A stretch of 64,000 bases of DNA from contig CACNTB010000003.1 of NCBI GenBank assembly GCA_902623305.1, positions 36,796 through 100,795 of the forward strand. Direction: 5' to 3'. This document shows positions 36,826-45,419 of the stretch, one piece after another. How positions within the stretch are numbered: position 1 is the stretch's first letter; each line of letters starts with the position of its first letter. The position numbers were made by a program, and so were the translations under genes. The notes below the pieces were generated by a model that was given only the letters and a program-made list of their open reading frames with translations, had not been told where the DNA came from and made no database searches. Source of the stretch: an uncultured Pelagibacteraceae bacterium (GTDB lineage Bacteria; Pseudomonadota; Alphaproteobacteria; Pelagibacterales; Pelagibacteraceae).

Positions 36826-37925
36826 TTTTTAAAATTATCGTTGTCAGGTTTATTTTCTAAACTACCTTCATCAGCTTTAGTTTCTAAATTATCTTTATTC
36901 TGATTATTTTCTTTTTCGTCAATTTCATCACTATAAAATTTTTTAATCAGCTCCTCTTCTTTTAATCGTTGCTCTTCATCAAATTTTTTCTCCCATTCTT
37001 TCATTCGCCTGTTTTCCTCATCATCTCTCTCTTTTTGAGCTATTTCAGCTAATCGAATTCTTTCGTTTTCTTCCTCAATTCTTTTTTGTCTTTCCTCTTC
37101 AATTTTCAATTCTTTTTCTCTTTGACGTCTTTCATTTTCATTATTTATTCTTTCACGTTCAGCTTCTTTAATTTCTTTTTCCTTAATTCTTAATTCCTCT
37201 TCCTTGGCTCTTTGCTCAGCCTCTTCCTTTAAAATCTGTCTTTGAATTTCTTGCCGTCTTTCATTTTCAAGGTCTCTTAACCTTTCCTCCATTTCTTTAA
37301 GTTTTTCTTGCTCATATTTCAGCTTCCTAGCTGCCTCTCTTAATCTTTGTTCTTCCTCAATTTTATTTTTCCTTTCAATTTCTTTTAATCTTATTTTTTC
37401 TTGTCTTTCTTTTTCTTTTTCATCTCTTATCTTTTGAGCCTCTAGTTCTTTATTTTTTAATTTTTCCTCTTTAATTCTAATGTTTTCTTCTCTAATTCTT
37501 TGTCTCTCTAACATTTTTAGCCTTAAATCCTCTTCTTTAAGCTTTCTGGCTTCCTCTCTAAGTTTTCTAGTCTCCTCGTCTTTAATTTTTTTCTGTTCTA
37601 TTTTAATTCTTTGAGCTTCTACTTTTCGTCTTTTTTCATCATTCTTTTTTTCTTGTTTTTCATTTTCAATGATTAATTTTTTTTGAAAAAGAAGTTTCTT
37701 TCTTTCTTCTTTAAGTTCATCTTGTTTAGCTTTTTTTGCTAATTTTTTTTCTAAAATTAATTCTCTTTTCTTCTCTTTCTCTAATTGTTTTTGTAATGCT
37801 AGATCTTTTTTGACTTTGTTTTTTTTAATTGTATTTAATAAAGAGGAGAATTTCTTTTTTGATTTATCTAATGGATCAAATAAATTTTTTTTAATTTTTT
37901 TATTAATGTCTTTTATTGAAACCAT
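36822..37925 (-). CDS. highly charged Lys/Glu/Arg coiled-coil protein
   Basis: A 367-residue protein composed almost wholly of Lys, Glu, Arg, Leu, Ile and Gln from about residue 45 to 330, in KEL/REE-type repeats that predict one long helix or coiled coil. The C-terminal 40 residues are acidic and Asn-rich, likely disordered. No signal peptide or membrane segment. It resembles the central part of TolA or cell-shape coiled coils only in composition, so no function is assigned. The stop overlaps the convergent phosphohexomutase stop by four bases. Confidence 0.75.
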   Translation of the reverse strand: MVSIKDINKKIKKNLFDPLDKSKKKFSSLLNTIKKNKVKKDLALQKQLEKEKKRELILEKKLAKKAKQDELKEERKKLLFQKKLIIENEKQEKKNDEKRRKVEAQRIKIEQKKIKDEETRKLREEARKLKEEDLRLKMLERQRIREENIRIKEEKLKNKELEAQKIRDEKEKERQEKIRLKEIERKNKIEEEQRLREAARKLKYEQEKLKEMEERLRDLENERRQEIQRQILKEEAEQRAKEEELRIKEKEIKEAERERINNENERRQREKELKIEEERQKRIEEENERIRLAEIAQKERDDEENRRMKEWEKKFDEEQRLKEEELIKKFYSDEIDEKENNQNKDNLETKADEGSLENKPDNDNFKN

Positions 37926-38010
37926 TTTTTAAAGTATCAATTAGTATTATAACCCTAAATATAATGTATGGCTAAATTGAGTTTTTCAAAAATCTAAATA
38001 CAACTTTAGA

Positions 38011-38039
38011 TTGTTACTACTTAAATCTGTTAATAAAAT
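38011..38039 (+). promoter_or_regulatory. sigma-70-type promoter for a candidate small RNA
   Basis: TTGTTA (38011-38016), an exact 17-base spacer and TAAAAT (38034-38039) face the plus strand in a gap with no plus-strand gene downstream. A transcript would begin near 38046 and meet the terminator hairpin at 38097-38134. Confidence 0.5.
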
Positions 38040-38045
38040 TTTTTT

Positions 38046-38134
38046 ACAACTATTAAGTGTTAATGAAATTTTAGAGAATCAACTATTTTGAATTGTGAGG
38101 TGATGGAGGGAGACTGAAGTCACCTCTTTTTTTT
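38046..38134 (+). ncRNA. candidate small RNA, about 85-90 nt
   Basis: The segment between a plausible promoter and an intrinsic terminator would give an RNA of about 88 bases. It has no reading frame of useful length. It contains CAACTATT twice (near 38047 and 38080) and ends in a hairpin whose loop includes GGAGGG. Both flanking genes lie on the other strand, so it is not the tail of a known mRNA. The family is unknown to me. Confidence 0.5.
38097..38134 (+). terminator. intrinsic terminator, plus strand
   Basis: GAGGTGA (38097-38103) pairs with TCACCTC (38120-38126), followed by eight T. On the minus strand no T tract follows, so it works only for plus-strand transcription. The nearest plus-strand gene upstream ends at 36825, beyond a whole minus-strand gene, which points to a local RNA as its substrate. 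Confidence 0.75.
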
Positions 38135-38139
38135 GCTTA

Positions 38140-38925
38140 TTAGAATTTTAAGTATTCATAAAAAAATTTAATCGAAATAACTAAAAGAAAAATTCCAAAA
38201 AACTTACTAATTTTATTCTTATCAATACTATGAACTGTTTTAGCCCCTAACCTAGCCATAAAAGTTGTAATCGGTATGAAAATTAAAAAAGCAGGAATAT
38301 TTATAAAACCAATACTTAGTGGAAGCCTTGAATTTAAATAATTTCCTGAAATTAAAAAACCTATTGCTCCAAATAGAGCAATTAAAAAACCTATAGCTGC
38401 TGCACTTCCAATGGCTTTATTTATTGAATATCCAAAAAACTTAAGGATAGGCACATTCATTACGGCTCCTCCTATGCCCATAGGAGCAGATATAAACCCA
38501 ACAAGAAAACCAAGAATTACTTTTAGATGTAATTTCATTTTAACAATTATGTTTTGTTCCTTTTCTTTTATTAAAAGTAAGTAAATTCCTAAAAATAATA
38601 TCATTATAGAGAAAAACAAAACCAAGGATTTAGTTTTCAAAGAAGCTGCAAAAACAGTACCAACAATAACACCCAGTATAACAAACAAACCATATTTTTT
38701 AACAATATTAAAATCAACAGCTTTAAATTTATGATGTGTTAAAACTGAAACAGTAGATGTTGGTATTATAATTGCAAAAGAAGTTCCAACTGCAAGGTGC
38801 ATAATATATTGAGGATCAATTTTTAAAGAACCAAAAATAAAATATAAAAAAGGAACAGTTATCAACCCTCCACCTATACCAAATAATCCAGCAACAAAAC
38901 CTACTGGTATAGCTGTTAAAGCCAT
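38140..38925 (-). CDS. TauE/SafE family permease
   Basis: A 261-residue membrane protein with about eight hydrophobic segments and the family's two Gly/Pro-rich half-repeats: GFVAGLFGIGGGLITVPFL near the N-terminus and GFISAPMGIGGAVMNVP in the middle. TauE/SafE proteins move sulfite, sulfoacetate, sulfopropionate or other small anions, usually outward. No sulfonate gene lies next to it, so the substrate is open. Confidence 0.87.
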   Translation of the reverse strand: MALTAIPVGFVAGLFGIGGGLITVPFLYFIFGSLKIDPQYIMHLAVGTSFAIIIPTSTVSVLTHHKFKAVDFNIVKKYGLFVILGVIVGTVFAASLKTKSLVLFFSIMILFLGIYLLLIKEKEQNIIVKMKLHLKVILGFLVGFISAPMGIGGAVMNVPILKFFGYSINKAIGSAAAIGFLIALFGAIGFLISGNYLNSRLPLSIGFINIPAFLIFIPITTFMARLGAKTVHSIDKNKISKFFGIFLLVISIKFFYEYLKF

Positions 38926-38965
38926 TAATAAAATAATATAGCTGTATTCGTTTGTTAAAATTGAA

Positions 38966-39958
38966 TTAAGCAGACTGCCCTACTCTAGTATCTACATTGT
39001 TGTATTTAATTTTATCCATGATATGATCAATTTTTTTCACATCAGCATCTCTTACACACATGTTTTCGCTTAAATACCTTTTCCAGTAACTAGCTCCTGT
39101 TTGACCATGAAATAAACCAAGTGTATGTCTCATGATTTGATTCAACCTTGTTCCTTTTTTTAATTCTTCTTTCACATAAGGAATAAGTTGTTCAATTACA
39201 TCTTTTCTACTTGGAACATCGTCATTCTTAAATATTTCTCTTTCAATATCTGCTAATAAATAAGGAGTATGATATGCAGCTCTTCCGATCATTACACCAT
39301 CTGTTTTTTCTAAATGGGGTTTTATTTCATTTACTGAAGTTATTCCTCCATTGATAATAATCTCTTCATTAGGAAAATCTTTTTTCAATTTATAAACATA
39401 TTCGTATTTTAGAGGAGGAATATTTAAGTTTTGCTTAGGTGTAAATTTACCTAACATTGCTTTTCTTGCATGAATGATGAAAGTTTTAACTCCAGTTTCT
39501 TTTAAGATAGAAATAAAACTATGTAAATTTTCATAATCTTCTACATCATCGTAACCAATTCTTGTTTTTATAGTTACTGGTAGTTTTGTAACTGATTGCA
39601 TTTTACTCAAACAATCTGCCACTAAATTTGGCTCTTTCATTAAACAAGCGCCAAATCTATTTTTTTCAACTTTTTTACTAGGGCAACCTAAGTTTAGATT
39701 GATTTCATCATAACCAAAATCTTCACCTATTTTAGTGGCTTCAGCTAAAAGTTTTGGAGAAGATCCTCCTAATTGAAGTGCTACAGGTTTTTCATTAATA
39801 TTAAACTCTAATAACTTTTTTTTATCTCCTCTATTTATAGCTTCATCGACTACCATCTCAGTATAAAGAAGAGTATTTTTGGATATTAATCTAAGAAAAA
39901 ATCGCTCATGACGATCTGTGCAATCCATCATAGGAGCAACTGATACTTTCCTATTCAT
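38966..39958 (-). CDS. dusA: tRNA-dihydrouridine synthase A
   Basis: A 330-residue flavoenzyme that reduces uridine 20/20a in tRNA. It has SVAPMMDCTDRHERFFLRL at the start (DusA type), LNLGCPSKKV (about 88-97) and the catalytic Cys105 in FGACLM. It also has GVMIGRAAYHTPYL late in the barrel and a helical tRNA-binding C-terminus with HTLGLFHGQTGASYWKRYLSE, typical of DusA. It follows rpoZ in the same direction. Confidence 0.93.
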   Translation of the reverse strand: MNRKVSVAPMMDCTDRHERFFLRLISKNTLLYTEMVVDEAINRGDKKKLLEFNINEKPVALQLGGSSPKLLAEATKIGEDFGYDEINLNLGCPSKKVEKNRFGACLMKEPNLVADCLSKMQSVTKLPVTIKTRIGYDDVEDYENLHSFISILKETGVKTFIIHARKAMLGKFTPKQNLNIPPLKYEYVYKLKKDFPNEEIIINGGITSVNEIKPHLEKTDGVMIGRAAYHTPYLLADIEREIFKNDDVPSRKDVIEQLIPYVKEELKKGTRLNQIMRHTLGLFHGQTGASYWKRYLSENMCVRDADVKKIDHIMDKIKYNNVDTRVGQSA

Positions 39959-39980
39959 GGTATAACTTTATATTATTTTT

Positions 39981-40517
39981 TTATGAGTTTGAAGCTTCAG
40001 TGTCATCTGAAGATACGTCTGCTTCTTGATTTTCTGATTCTGAAACTTCATCTAAAGAAACTTCTCCTTGCTCATTCATAGTTTCTTCACCTACTGAATT
40101 ATCAACTTCTGATATAGCTGTTTCAGATAGCTCGGCCAAATCTTCTTTAGTTACTTGAATTTTTTCTGGAGTTTTTCTCGCTCTTTTTGACGGCAAAATA
40201 GGTGCTCCACTTTTTGAAATTTCACCTTTGTATAAGTTTTCAAATTCATCACCTATTTCTTCATCATCCTCTGCTGTATCATCTATTTGCTCAACATGTT
40301 TTCTAAGTTTATAAACAGCACTCTCAGTTAAATCTGAAACTTTAATTTTTTTTTCTGCAATTTCTCTTAGAGAAATTACTGTGTTTTTATCATTATCTCT
40401 ATCTATTGTTGGTTCTATTCCTGCATTTAACTGAGTAGCTCTTTCTTTAGCAACTAATACTAATTCGTAAGGGCTCTCTACTTTATCTATACAGTCTTCT
40501 ACAGTTACTCTAGCCAT
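39981..40517 (-). CDS. rpoZ: RNA polymerase omega subunit with long acidic tail
   Basis: Residues 1-70 are a standard omega subunit: MARVTVEDCIDKVESPYELVLVAKERA, then NDKNTVISLREIAEKKI. Omega stabilises the beta' subunit in RNA polymerase. The protein is 178 residues, about double the usual 80-100. The extra part has a short basic patch (PSKRARKTPEKIQVTKED, about 107-124) and an acidic, Ser/Glu-rich end that looks disordered. The start has no competing upstream ATG. Confidence 0.9.
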   Translation of the reverse strand: MARVTVEDCIDKVESPYELVLVAKERATQLNAGIEPTIDRDNDKNTVISLREIAEKKIKVSDLTESAVYKLRKHVEQIDDTAEDDEEIGDEFENLYKGEISKSGAPILPSKRARKTPEKIQVTKEDLAELSETAISEVDNSVGEETMNEQGEVSLDEVSESENQEADVSSDDTEASNS

Positions 40518-40560
40518 GCGCAGTATCTATACAGTGAGCCTTTAAAAATCAAGGGCTATT

Positions 40561-41766
40561 TTATAAATTATAAGGATTCAGCTTATTTTTAACCAAATAA
40601 AGAAGGATTATAGAGCTAAAAATATAGGCTCCTGAAACAACAGCTATATGTTCAATCGAAAAACCAATATCAATCAAAAATCCAAATAAAGCTGTACCAA
40701 AAGCTGTTGAAAATACCATTAGTGCAGTTGTTAAGGCCTTTATAGATCCAATATATTTAACACCATAAATCTCGGCCCATGTTGAAGAACCAAGAACATT
40801 TGCTAGGCCATTAGTTACTCCAAGTAAACCAAAAAATACAAAAGAAGATAAGGGTGCATCAAAAAAGTAAAGAACCACAGTTGAAAAAAAAAGTGGGACA
40901 TTCATGTAAATTAATAATTTTCTGCTTGAAAATTTATCTATTAAAAAACCAGAGATAAAAAGAGTAATCACTGATAAAATTGAGTAGGCCATAAATGATT
41001 GTGCAATCACGTAGGGTCCCCACTCTTTAGAAGAAGATATAAAAGACTGATAAACAAAAGATCCTGTTGCAATCCATGGCATTGCTAACATCGTCATACA
41101 AATGATGTAAAATCTATAATCTTTTAAAACCTCTATTCTTTTCCATTGTTTAATTTCTTTATTATTCTCTTCTAATTTAGATTCCTCTCTTGTATCAAGC
41201 TTAACATCTTTAACTAAAATAAATGTTGCAGCGGGTAAAATTAATATAATCAAAATAGAAATTGAAACCCAAATGTCTCTCCATTCTATAAAAGTTAATA
41301 AAAAAACAATTAAAACTGGCATAACAAATTCAGCCAATGACAATCCTAACCAACCTGTACTTAAAGCTCTTCCTCTATTTTTTTCAAAAAAACGAGATAT
41401 GGTGGTTGTTGCTGTGTGACTTGATAATCCTTGTCCAGCTAATCGCATTAAAAAAATTCCTATAAATAAAAAAATAACAGATGAAATTTTTGAAAATATA
41501 AAGCAAGAGGCAGATAGAAAAATAATTACATAAGAAGCAAATTTTAAAATGTTTACGTCATCAATTTTTTTTCCAATCCAAACTAAAACAATACTACTTA
41601 GTAAAGTTGCTGATGCGTAAATTGAGCCAAATTGTCCATGTGTAATTGATAGGGCGTCTCTAATACTAGAATTAAATAGACCAAGAAAAAAACTCTGTCC
41701 AAAACTTGAAAAAAATGTAAAAATAAATCCAAATACAATTACTTTTAAACTTAAACTTTTAAACAT
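40561..41766 (-). CDS. major facilitator superfamily transporter
   Basis: A 401-residue protein with about 12 hydrophobic segments in two sets of six, separated by a charged loop near 185-215. The loop between segments 2 and 3 reads WIGKKIDD, a form of the MFS A-motif. RFFEKNRGRALSTGW after segment 4 resembles oxalate/formate antiporter and monocarboxylate-type MFS members. Substrate unknown. Its start is only 11 bases from that of the divergent dehydrogenase gene. Confidence 0.85.
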   Translation of the reverse strand: MFKSLSLKVIVFGFIFTFFSSFGQSFFLGLFNSSIRDALSITHGQFGSIYASATLLSSIVLVWIGKKIDDVNILKFASYVIIFLSASCFIFSKISSVIFLFIGIFLMRLAGQGLSSHTATTTISRFFEKNRGRALSTGWLGLSLAEFVMPVLIVFLLTFIEWRDIWVSISILIILILPAATFILVKDVKLDTREESKLEENNKEIKQWKRIEVLKDYRFYIICMTMLAMPWIATGSFVYQSFISSSKEWGPYVIAQSFMAYSILSVITLFISGFLIDKFSSRKLLIYMNVPLFFSTVVLYFFDAPLSSFVFFGLLGVTNGLANVLGSSTWAEIYGVKYIGSIKALTTALMVFSTAFGTALFGFLIDIGFSIEHIAVVSGAYIFSSIILLYLVKNKLNPYNL

Positions 41767-41777
41767 AGAAAAAAATT

Positions 41778-42647
41778 ATGACTTGTAATGTTGCTTTCAT
41801 AGGTCTTGGTGTTATGGGCTACCCAATGGCTGGATATATATCAAAAGCCGGACATAATGTAACTGTTTTTAATAGAACAAAATCAAAAGCTGAAAAATGG
41901 ATTGGTGAATATAAAGGCAAAATAGCAGAAACTCCTTCAGAAGCAGCAAAGGATGCTGAATATATTTTTACATGTGTTGGTAATGATAACGACTTAAGAG
42001 AGGTAACGTTTGGAGAAAATGGTGCTTTCAAAAATATTCAAAAAGGTGCAGTCTATGTTGACAACACAACCGCTTCAGCAACTATAGCAAGAGAGATATA
42101 CGAATATTCAAAAAAAAATGGATTTGGAGCATTAGACGCACCGGTTTCTGGTGGTCAAGCAGGTGCTGAAAATGGTGCTTTAACTGTAATGATTGGTGGT
42201 GATCAAGCTGACTTTGATAAAGCACAAGATAAGATAGATTGTTATAGCAAAAAAATGAAATTATTGGGATCAGCTGGTAGTGGTCAACTAGCTAAGATGG
42301 TTAATCAAATATGTATAGCAGGTTTGGTTCAGGGTTTGTCAGAAGGAATAAATTTTGGAATGAAGGCTGGATTAAATATGGAAGACGTCATTGAAGTGAT
42401 TTCGAAAGGAGCAGCACAATCTTGGCAAATGGAAAATAGATATAAAACTATGATTGAGGATAAATTTGATTTTGGTTTTGCAGTAGATTGGATGAGAAAA
42501 GATTTAAAAATCGCTATGGATGAAGCTAAAAATAATGGATCATTATTACCTATAACAGAAATAGTTGACAAATATTACGGAGAAATACAGGAGATGAAAG
42601 GTAACAGATGGGATACCTCAAGTTTAATCAAAAGATTTAGGAAGTAA
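41778..42647 (+). CDS. 3-hydroxyisobutyrate dehydrogenase-like (beta-hydroxyacid) dehydrogenase
   Basis: A 289-residue beta-hydroxyacid dehydrogenase. The nucleotide fold starts with GLGVMG (9-14) and has NRTKSKAEKW after strand 2, where Arg suggests NADP use. The substrate motif DAPVSGGQAGAENGAL is at about 117-132 and the catalytic Lys is about 173 in KMVNQ. Family members act on 3-hydroxyisobutyrate, tartronate semialdehyde, or succinic/glyoxylic semialdehydes. The specific substrate is uncertain. Confidence 0.87.
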   Translation: MTCNVAFIGLGVMGYPMAGYISKAGHNVTVFNRTKSKAEKWIGEYKGKIAETPSEAAKDAEYIFTCVGNDNDLREVTFGENGAFKNIQKGAVYVDNTTASATIAREIYEYSKKNGFGALDAPVSGGQAGAENGALTVMIGGDQADFDKAQDKIDCYSKKMKLLGSAGSGQLAKMVNQICIAGLVQGLSEGINFGMKAGLNMEDVIEVISKGAAQSWQMENRYKTMIEDKFDFGFAVDWMRKDLKIAMDEAKNNGSLLPITEIVDKYYGEIQEMKGNRWDTSSLIKRFRK

Positions 42648-42648
42648 C

Positions 42649-43248
42649 ATGCTACCCTCGTACTATGAGGATTTCTCAGAAATTAAAAAAAAAATTTGGT
42701 CTTTATTAGATAATGCTGTTAAGGACAGAAATTCTCCATTTAGGATCCCAGTTTTCGCTTGTGGAAATCAAAATGATATTGATGGAAGAATTGTTGTATT
42801 AAGAAAATCAGATCAAACAAATAATCTTGTGCAATTTCATAGCGATATAAGATCAGATAAAATTGAAAAATTGAAAGCTAATAAAAATGCTGCAATGTTA
42901 TTTTATGATAAAGACGAAAAGATACAGGTTAGATTAAAAGTAAAATGTATTATTAATCACAATAATGATGTAGCAAAAGAATCTTGGTCTAAAACTCAAC
43001 ATATTAGTAGAAAATGTTACTTAGTTGATCATGGTCCAGGAACAAAGTCAGACCTCCCAACTTCTGGACTGAAATTAGAATTGGATAATTTTGATTATAC
43101 AAAAGAACAAAGTGAAGAAGGTTACAAAAATTTTACTGTAATTCAGTGCAAGATTAAATCTATCGAGTGGTTATATTTAGCAGCTAAAGGCCATCGAAGA
43201 GCTAAATTTGATATTGAAAATAATAAACAAACCTGGTTAGTTCCTTAA
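42649..43248 (+). CDS. pyridoxamine-phosphate-oxidase-like FMN-binding protein
   Basis: A 199-residue split-barrel flavoprotein: RIPVFACGNQNDIDGRIVVLRK, the HSDIRSDKIEKLKANKNAAMLFYD FMN-binding turn (about 64-87) and a C-terminal WLYLAAKGHRRAKF. It resembles the Alr4036-type PNPOx-like group and not PdxH, whose C-terminal dimerisation motif is missing. Function unknown. It lies one base after the dehydrogenase gene and one before the outer-membrane gene. Confidence 0.8.
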   Translation: MLPSYYEDFSEIKKKIWSLLDNAVKDRNSPFRIPVFACGNQNDIDGRIVVLRKSDQTNNLVQFHSDIRSDKIEKLKANKNAAMLFYDKDEKIQVRLKVKCIINHNNDVAKESWSKTQHISRKCYLVDHGPGTKSDLPTSGLKLELDNFDYTKEQSEEGYKNFTVIQCKIKSIEWLYLAAKGHRRAKFDIENNKQTWLVP

Positions 43249-43249
43249 A

Positions 43250-43963
43250 ATGAAAATAGTTAATCTGATAGCTTTCAAAATAATTTTAATAAGTTTAATA
43301 AACTTGAATGTTGTTAGTGCTGAAAGTAAAAATGAATTATCAATAGGTATTGCTATTGGGACTGGTATTATGGAAAATGTTAAAGGAATGCATACTCCGG
43401 TTACTGGTAATCCTGGTACAAATGTAAAAGGCTTAGTTTTAGATGACGATAGTTTAAATACAATATATTCACTAAGTATTGATTATAATAAATATCTAAA
43501 AGATAATTTATATTTAAATTCAGGTATTTCTTTCGCTCGCCATTATACTGTTGATACAAATATTACTTTTGATGGTGGATATAATTCAGAATTTCCAGAT
43601 ATACATTTTAGGGGCTTGGCTTTAGAATTGGGTCCAAGTTACCGATTTAATAAAATTTTAAATTTTACACCCTATATAGGTTTAAACGCTTCTAGCTTTC
43701 TGGGTTTTCAGTCTGATACAAACTATGCTGCTAATGGAAGTGGCGTATATGGAGAAGGAGGCGCAGAAACGTTTGTTAAATGTTTTGGTATGACACCTAA
43801 CTTAGGTTTTTTTATAAATTCAGGTTTTTTAAAAAACTATGGATTTTCAATAGAAAATTTAATTTTGTCATGTGATAATGATCATAATAGAAGCATGACC
43901 GAAGGCTACACAGCTGATTTTAATATAGTTCATTACAGATTGGATTACCGAATAAACTTTTAA
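43250..43963 (+). CDS. small outer-membrane beta-barrel protein
   Basis: A 237-residue protein with a signal peptide (about 1-24, cleavage near VSA-ES). Alternating hydrophobic strands follow (YSLSIDYNKYL, LYLNSGISFARHY, LALELGPSYRF), and the last residue is Phe, the usual outer-membrane barrel end recognised by the BAM machinery. About eight to ten strands are likely. Two cysteines at about 179 and 207 might pair. No family is recognised with certainty. Confidence 0.72.
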   Translation: MKIVNLIAFKIILISLINLNVVSAESKNELSIGIAIGTGIMENVKGMHTPVTGNPGTNVKGLVLDDDSLNTIYSLSIDYNKYLKDNLYLNSGISFARHYTVDTNITFDGGYNSEFPDIHFRGLALELGPSYRFNKILNFTPYIGLNASSFLGFQSDTNYAANGSGVYGEGGAETFVKCFGMTPNLGFFINSGFLKNYGFSIENLILSCDNDHNRSMTEGYTADFNIVHYRLDYRINF

Positions 43964-43982
43964 ATAAATGACAAATCTTTTC

Positions 43983-44273
43983 TCATATCCCTTTAATAAT
44001 TATATTTGTACCCTCGGAATTATCTAATCTTATTTGTTTTATTGGTTTATATTCTTCAGAATTATACCATTCTAATGCTTTTTCATATGTAGGGAATTTA
44101 AGAATAATAATTCTAGGAAATTTTGTTTCTCCATCAAAAATTTGAAATTCACCAGCTCTTACTAAAAATTCTCCACCAAATTTTTTTACAAGTGGAGTAA
44201 CTTTTTCGACATATTCTTTATAATTTTCAGGGTTCGTGATTTTTAATTGTGCTATTACATATCCTGCTGGCAT
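43983..44273 (-). CDS. DUF1330 family protein (second copy)
   Basis: A 96-residue DUF1330 protein: MPAGYVIAQLKITNPENY, FGGEFLVRAGEF and FPTYEKALEWYNSEEYKPIKQIR, the same order as the protein at 3577-3864 with modest identity. Biochemical role unknown. A GGAGAAAATA ribosome site precedes its ATG. It faces the outer-membrane gene's end across 19 bases. Confidence 0.85.
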   Translation of the reverse strand: MPAGYVIAQLKITNPENYKEYVEKVTPLVKKFGGEFLVRAGEFQIFDGETKFPRIIILKFPTYEKALEWYNSEEYKPIKQIRLDNSEGTNIIIKGI

Positions 44274-44329
44274 TATTTTCTCCTATATAAAAAAGTTAAC
44301 TAAAAAACTTATAAATATTTCTTAATACT

Positions 44330-45232
44330 TTAATTTAGCAATTTTTCTTCTTTAGGAGCAAGCACTACTGCTAAAATTCCTCCTAAAACTATCAACGAGC
44401 TACCCGCTATCTCTCTCCAACCAAATGGTTCGTTTGTAAGTATACCTGAGCTTATTACTCCAACAACAATTTCTGCAAGAAAAAGAATTGAACATAAACC
44501 TGCTCCTAATTTACTTGGAGCCCAAAGTATTACTATTGCAGTAGGAATAAAATAAAAAACAGATATTACAAATAAAAAAGAAGACATAGAAATGAAAGCT
44601 TCAATAGCAGGCATTTCTCCAAGGTAATCAACTAAAAAAAATCCAGCAACTATATTAAATAAAGCTCCATAGAAAAAAAAAGAAAATACAATTGGAAATA
44701 CGCCGTCAGTTTTAAGAACTTCAAGTCTTATCATTCCTCCAGCAAATATTGCACCACCCGCTAAAGCCAACCAATCTCCAGCATTTTCTGGAAGGGGTAT
44801 AATAGTTTGTTTACTAAAAACTATCCATAAACCACCAAGAGCTAGGCCCAATGTAAGCACTCTTTCTAAACCCGGTCTTTTTTTTAAAAATAATATTTCA
44901 AAAATTGTCGTCCAAATTGGCGTCATATAAAATAATATTAAAGCTCGAACAACATCAGTTAAAAGAAAACTTAAAGCATAACAAATAAAACCACCACCAA
45001 CTAGTAAACCAGTGATGGGTAACTCTAAACCTGTTTCTTTTTTTTTAATTAATCTCCAAATAGCTATTGGTAACAATATTAAAAATCCAATTATCATTTG
45101 AGCAATAGTTCCCCATCCACCTGTGAGACCACCTTCAACAAGTATTCTTTGTGGTAACCAATAAATTCCCCAAGACCCAGCTGAAAAAGCTAAAGCAAAA
45201 GCAATTTTAAAATGATGAGGGTGTCTAGTCAT
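44330..45232 (-). CDS. EamA/DMT superfamily transporter
   Basis: A 300-residue membrane protein with ten hydrophobic segments in two EamA repeats: repeat one from about 10 to 140, repeat two from about 150 to 290, ending ILTNEPFGWREIAGSSLIVLGGIL, a common EamA close. Such proteins export or import metabolites; the substrate is unknown. It has no gene coupled upstream, since the 344-base region to the right separates it from the carbonic anhydrase gene. Confidence 0.87.
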   Translation of the reverse strand: MTRHPHHFKIAFALAFSAGSWGIYWLPQRILVEGGLTGGWGTIAQMIIGFLILLPIAIWRLIKKKETGLELPITGLLVGGGFICYALSFLLTDVVRALILFYMTPIWTTIFEILFLKKRPGLERVLTLGLALGGLWIVFSKQTIIPLPENAGDWLALAGGAIFAGGMIRLEVLKTDGVFPIVFSFFFYGALFNIVAGFFLVDYLGEMPAIEAFISMSSFLFVISVFYFIPTAIVILWAPSKLGAGLCSILFLAEIVVGVISSGILTNEPFGWREIAGSSLIVLGGILAVVLAPKEEKLLN

Positions 45233-45419
45233 TAATATAAATTAGTTATAATTAAAAATTGATTTAGAAGATTATAAAAGTTTTTGGCTATTACCTTAAA
45301 ATTTTTTGCAGATTTTGAATTAACGGGATAATATTAAATTATCAGGTTGTATTCAAATTATATATTCATCTTTTTTTAAAATAAATCAGTTGAAAAAAAA
45401 ATTTAATATGTAAAAATTA

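Noticed and set aside
37141-37800. Repetitive DNA or tandem repeat region inside the charged coiled-coil gene
   Set aside because: The repetition is only at codon-composition level (AAA, GAA, AGA, TTA). No repeat unit of constant length is seen.
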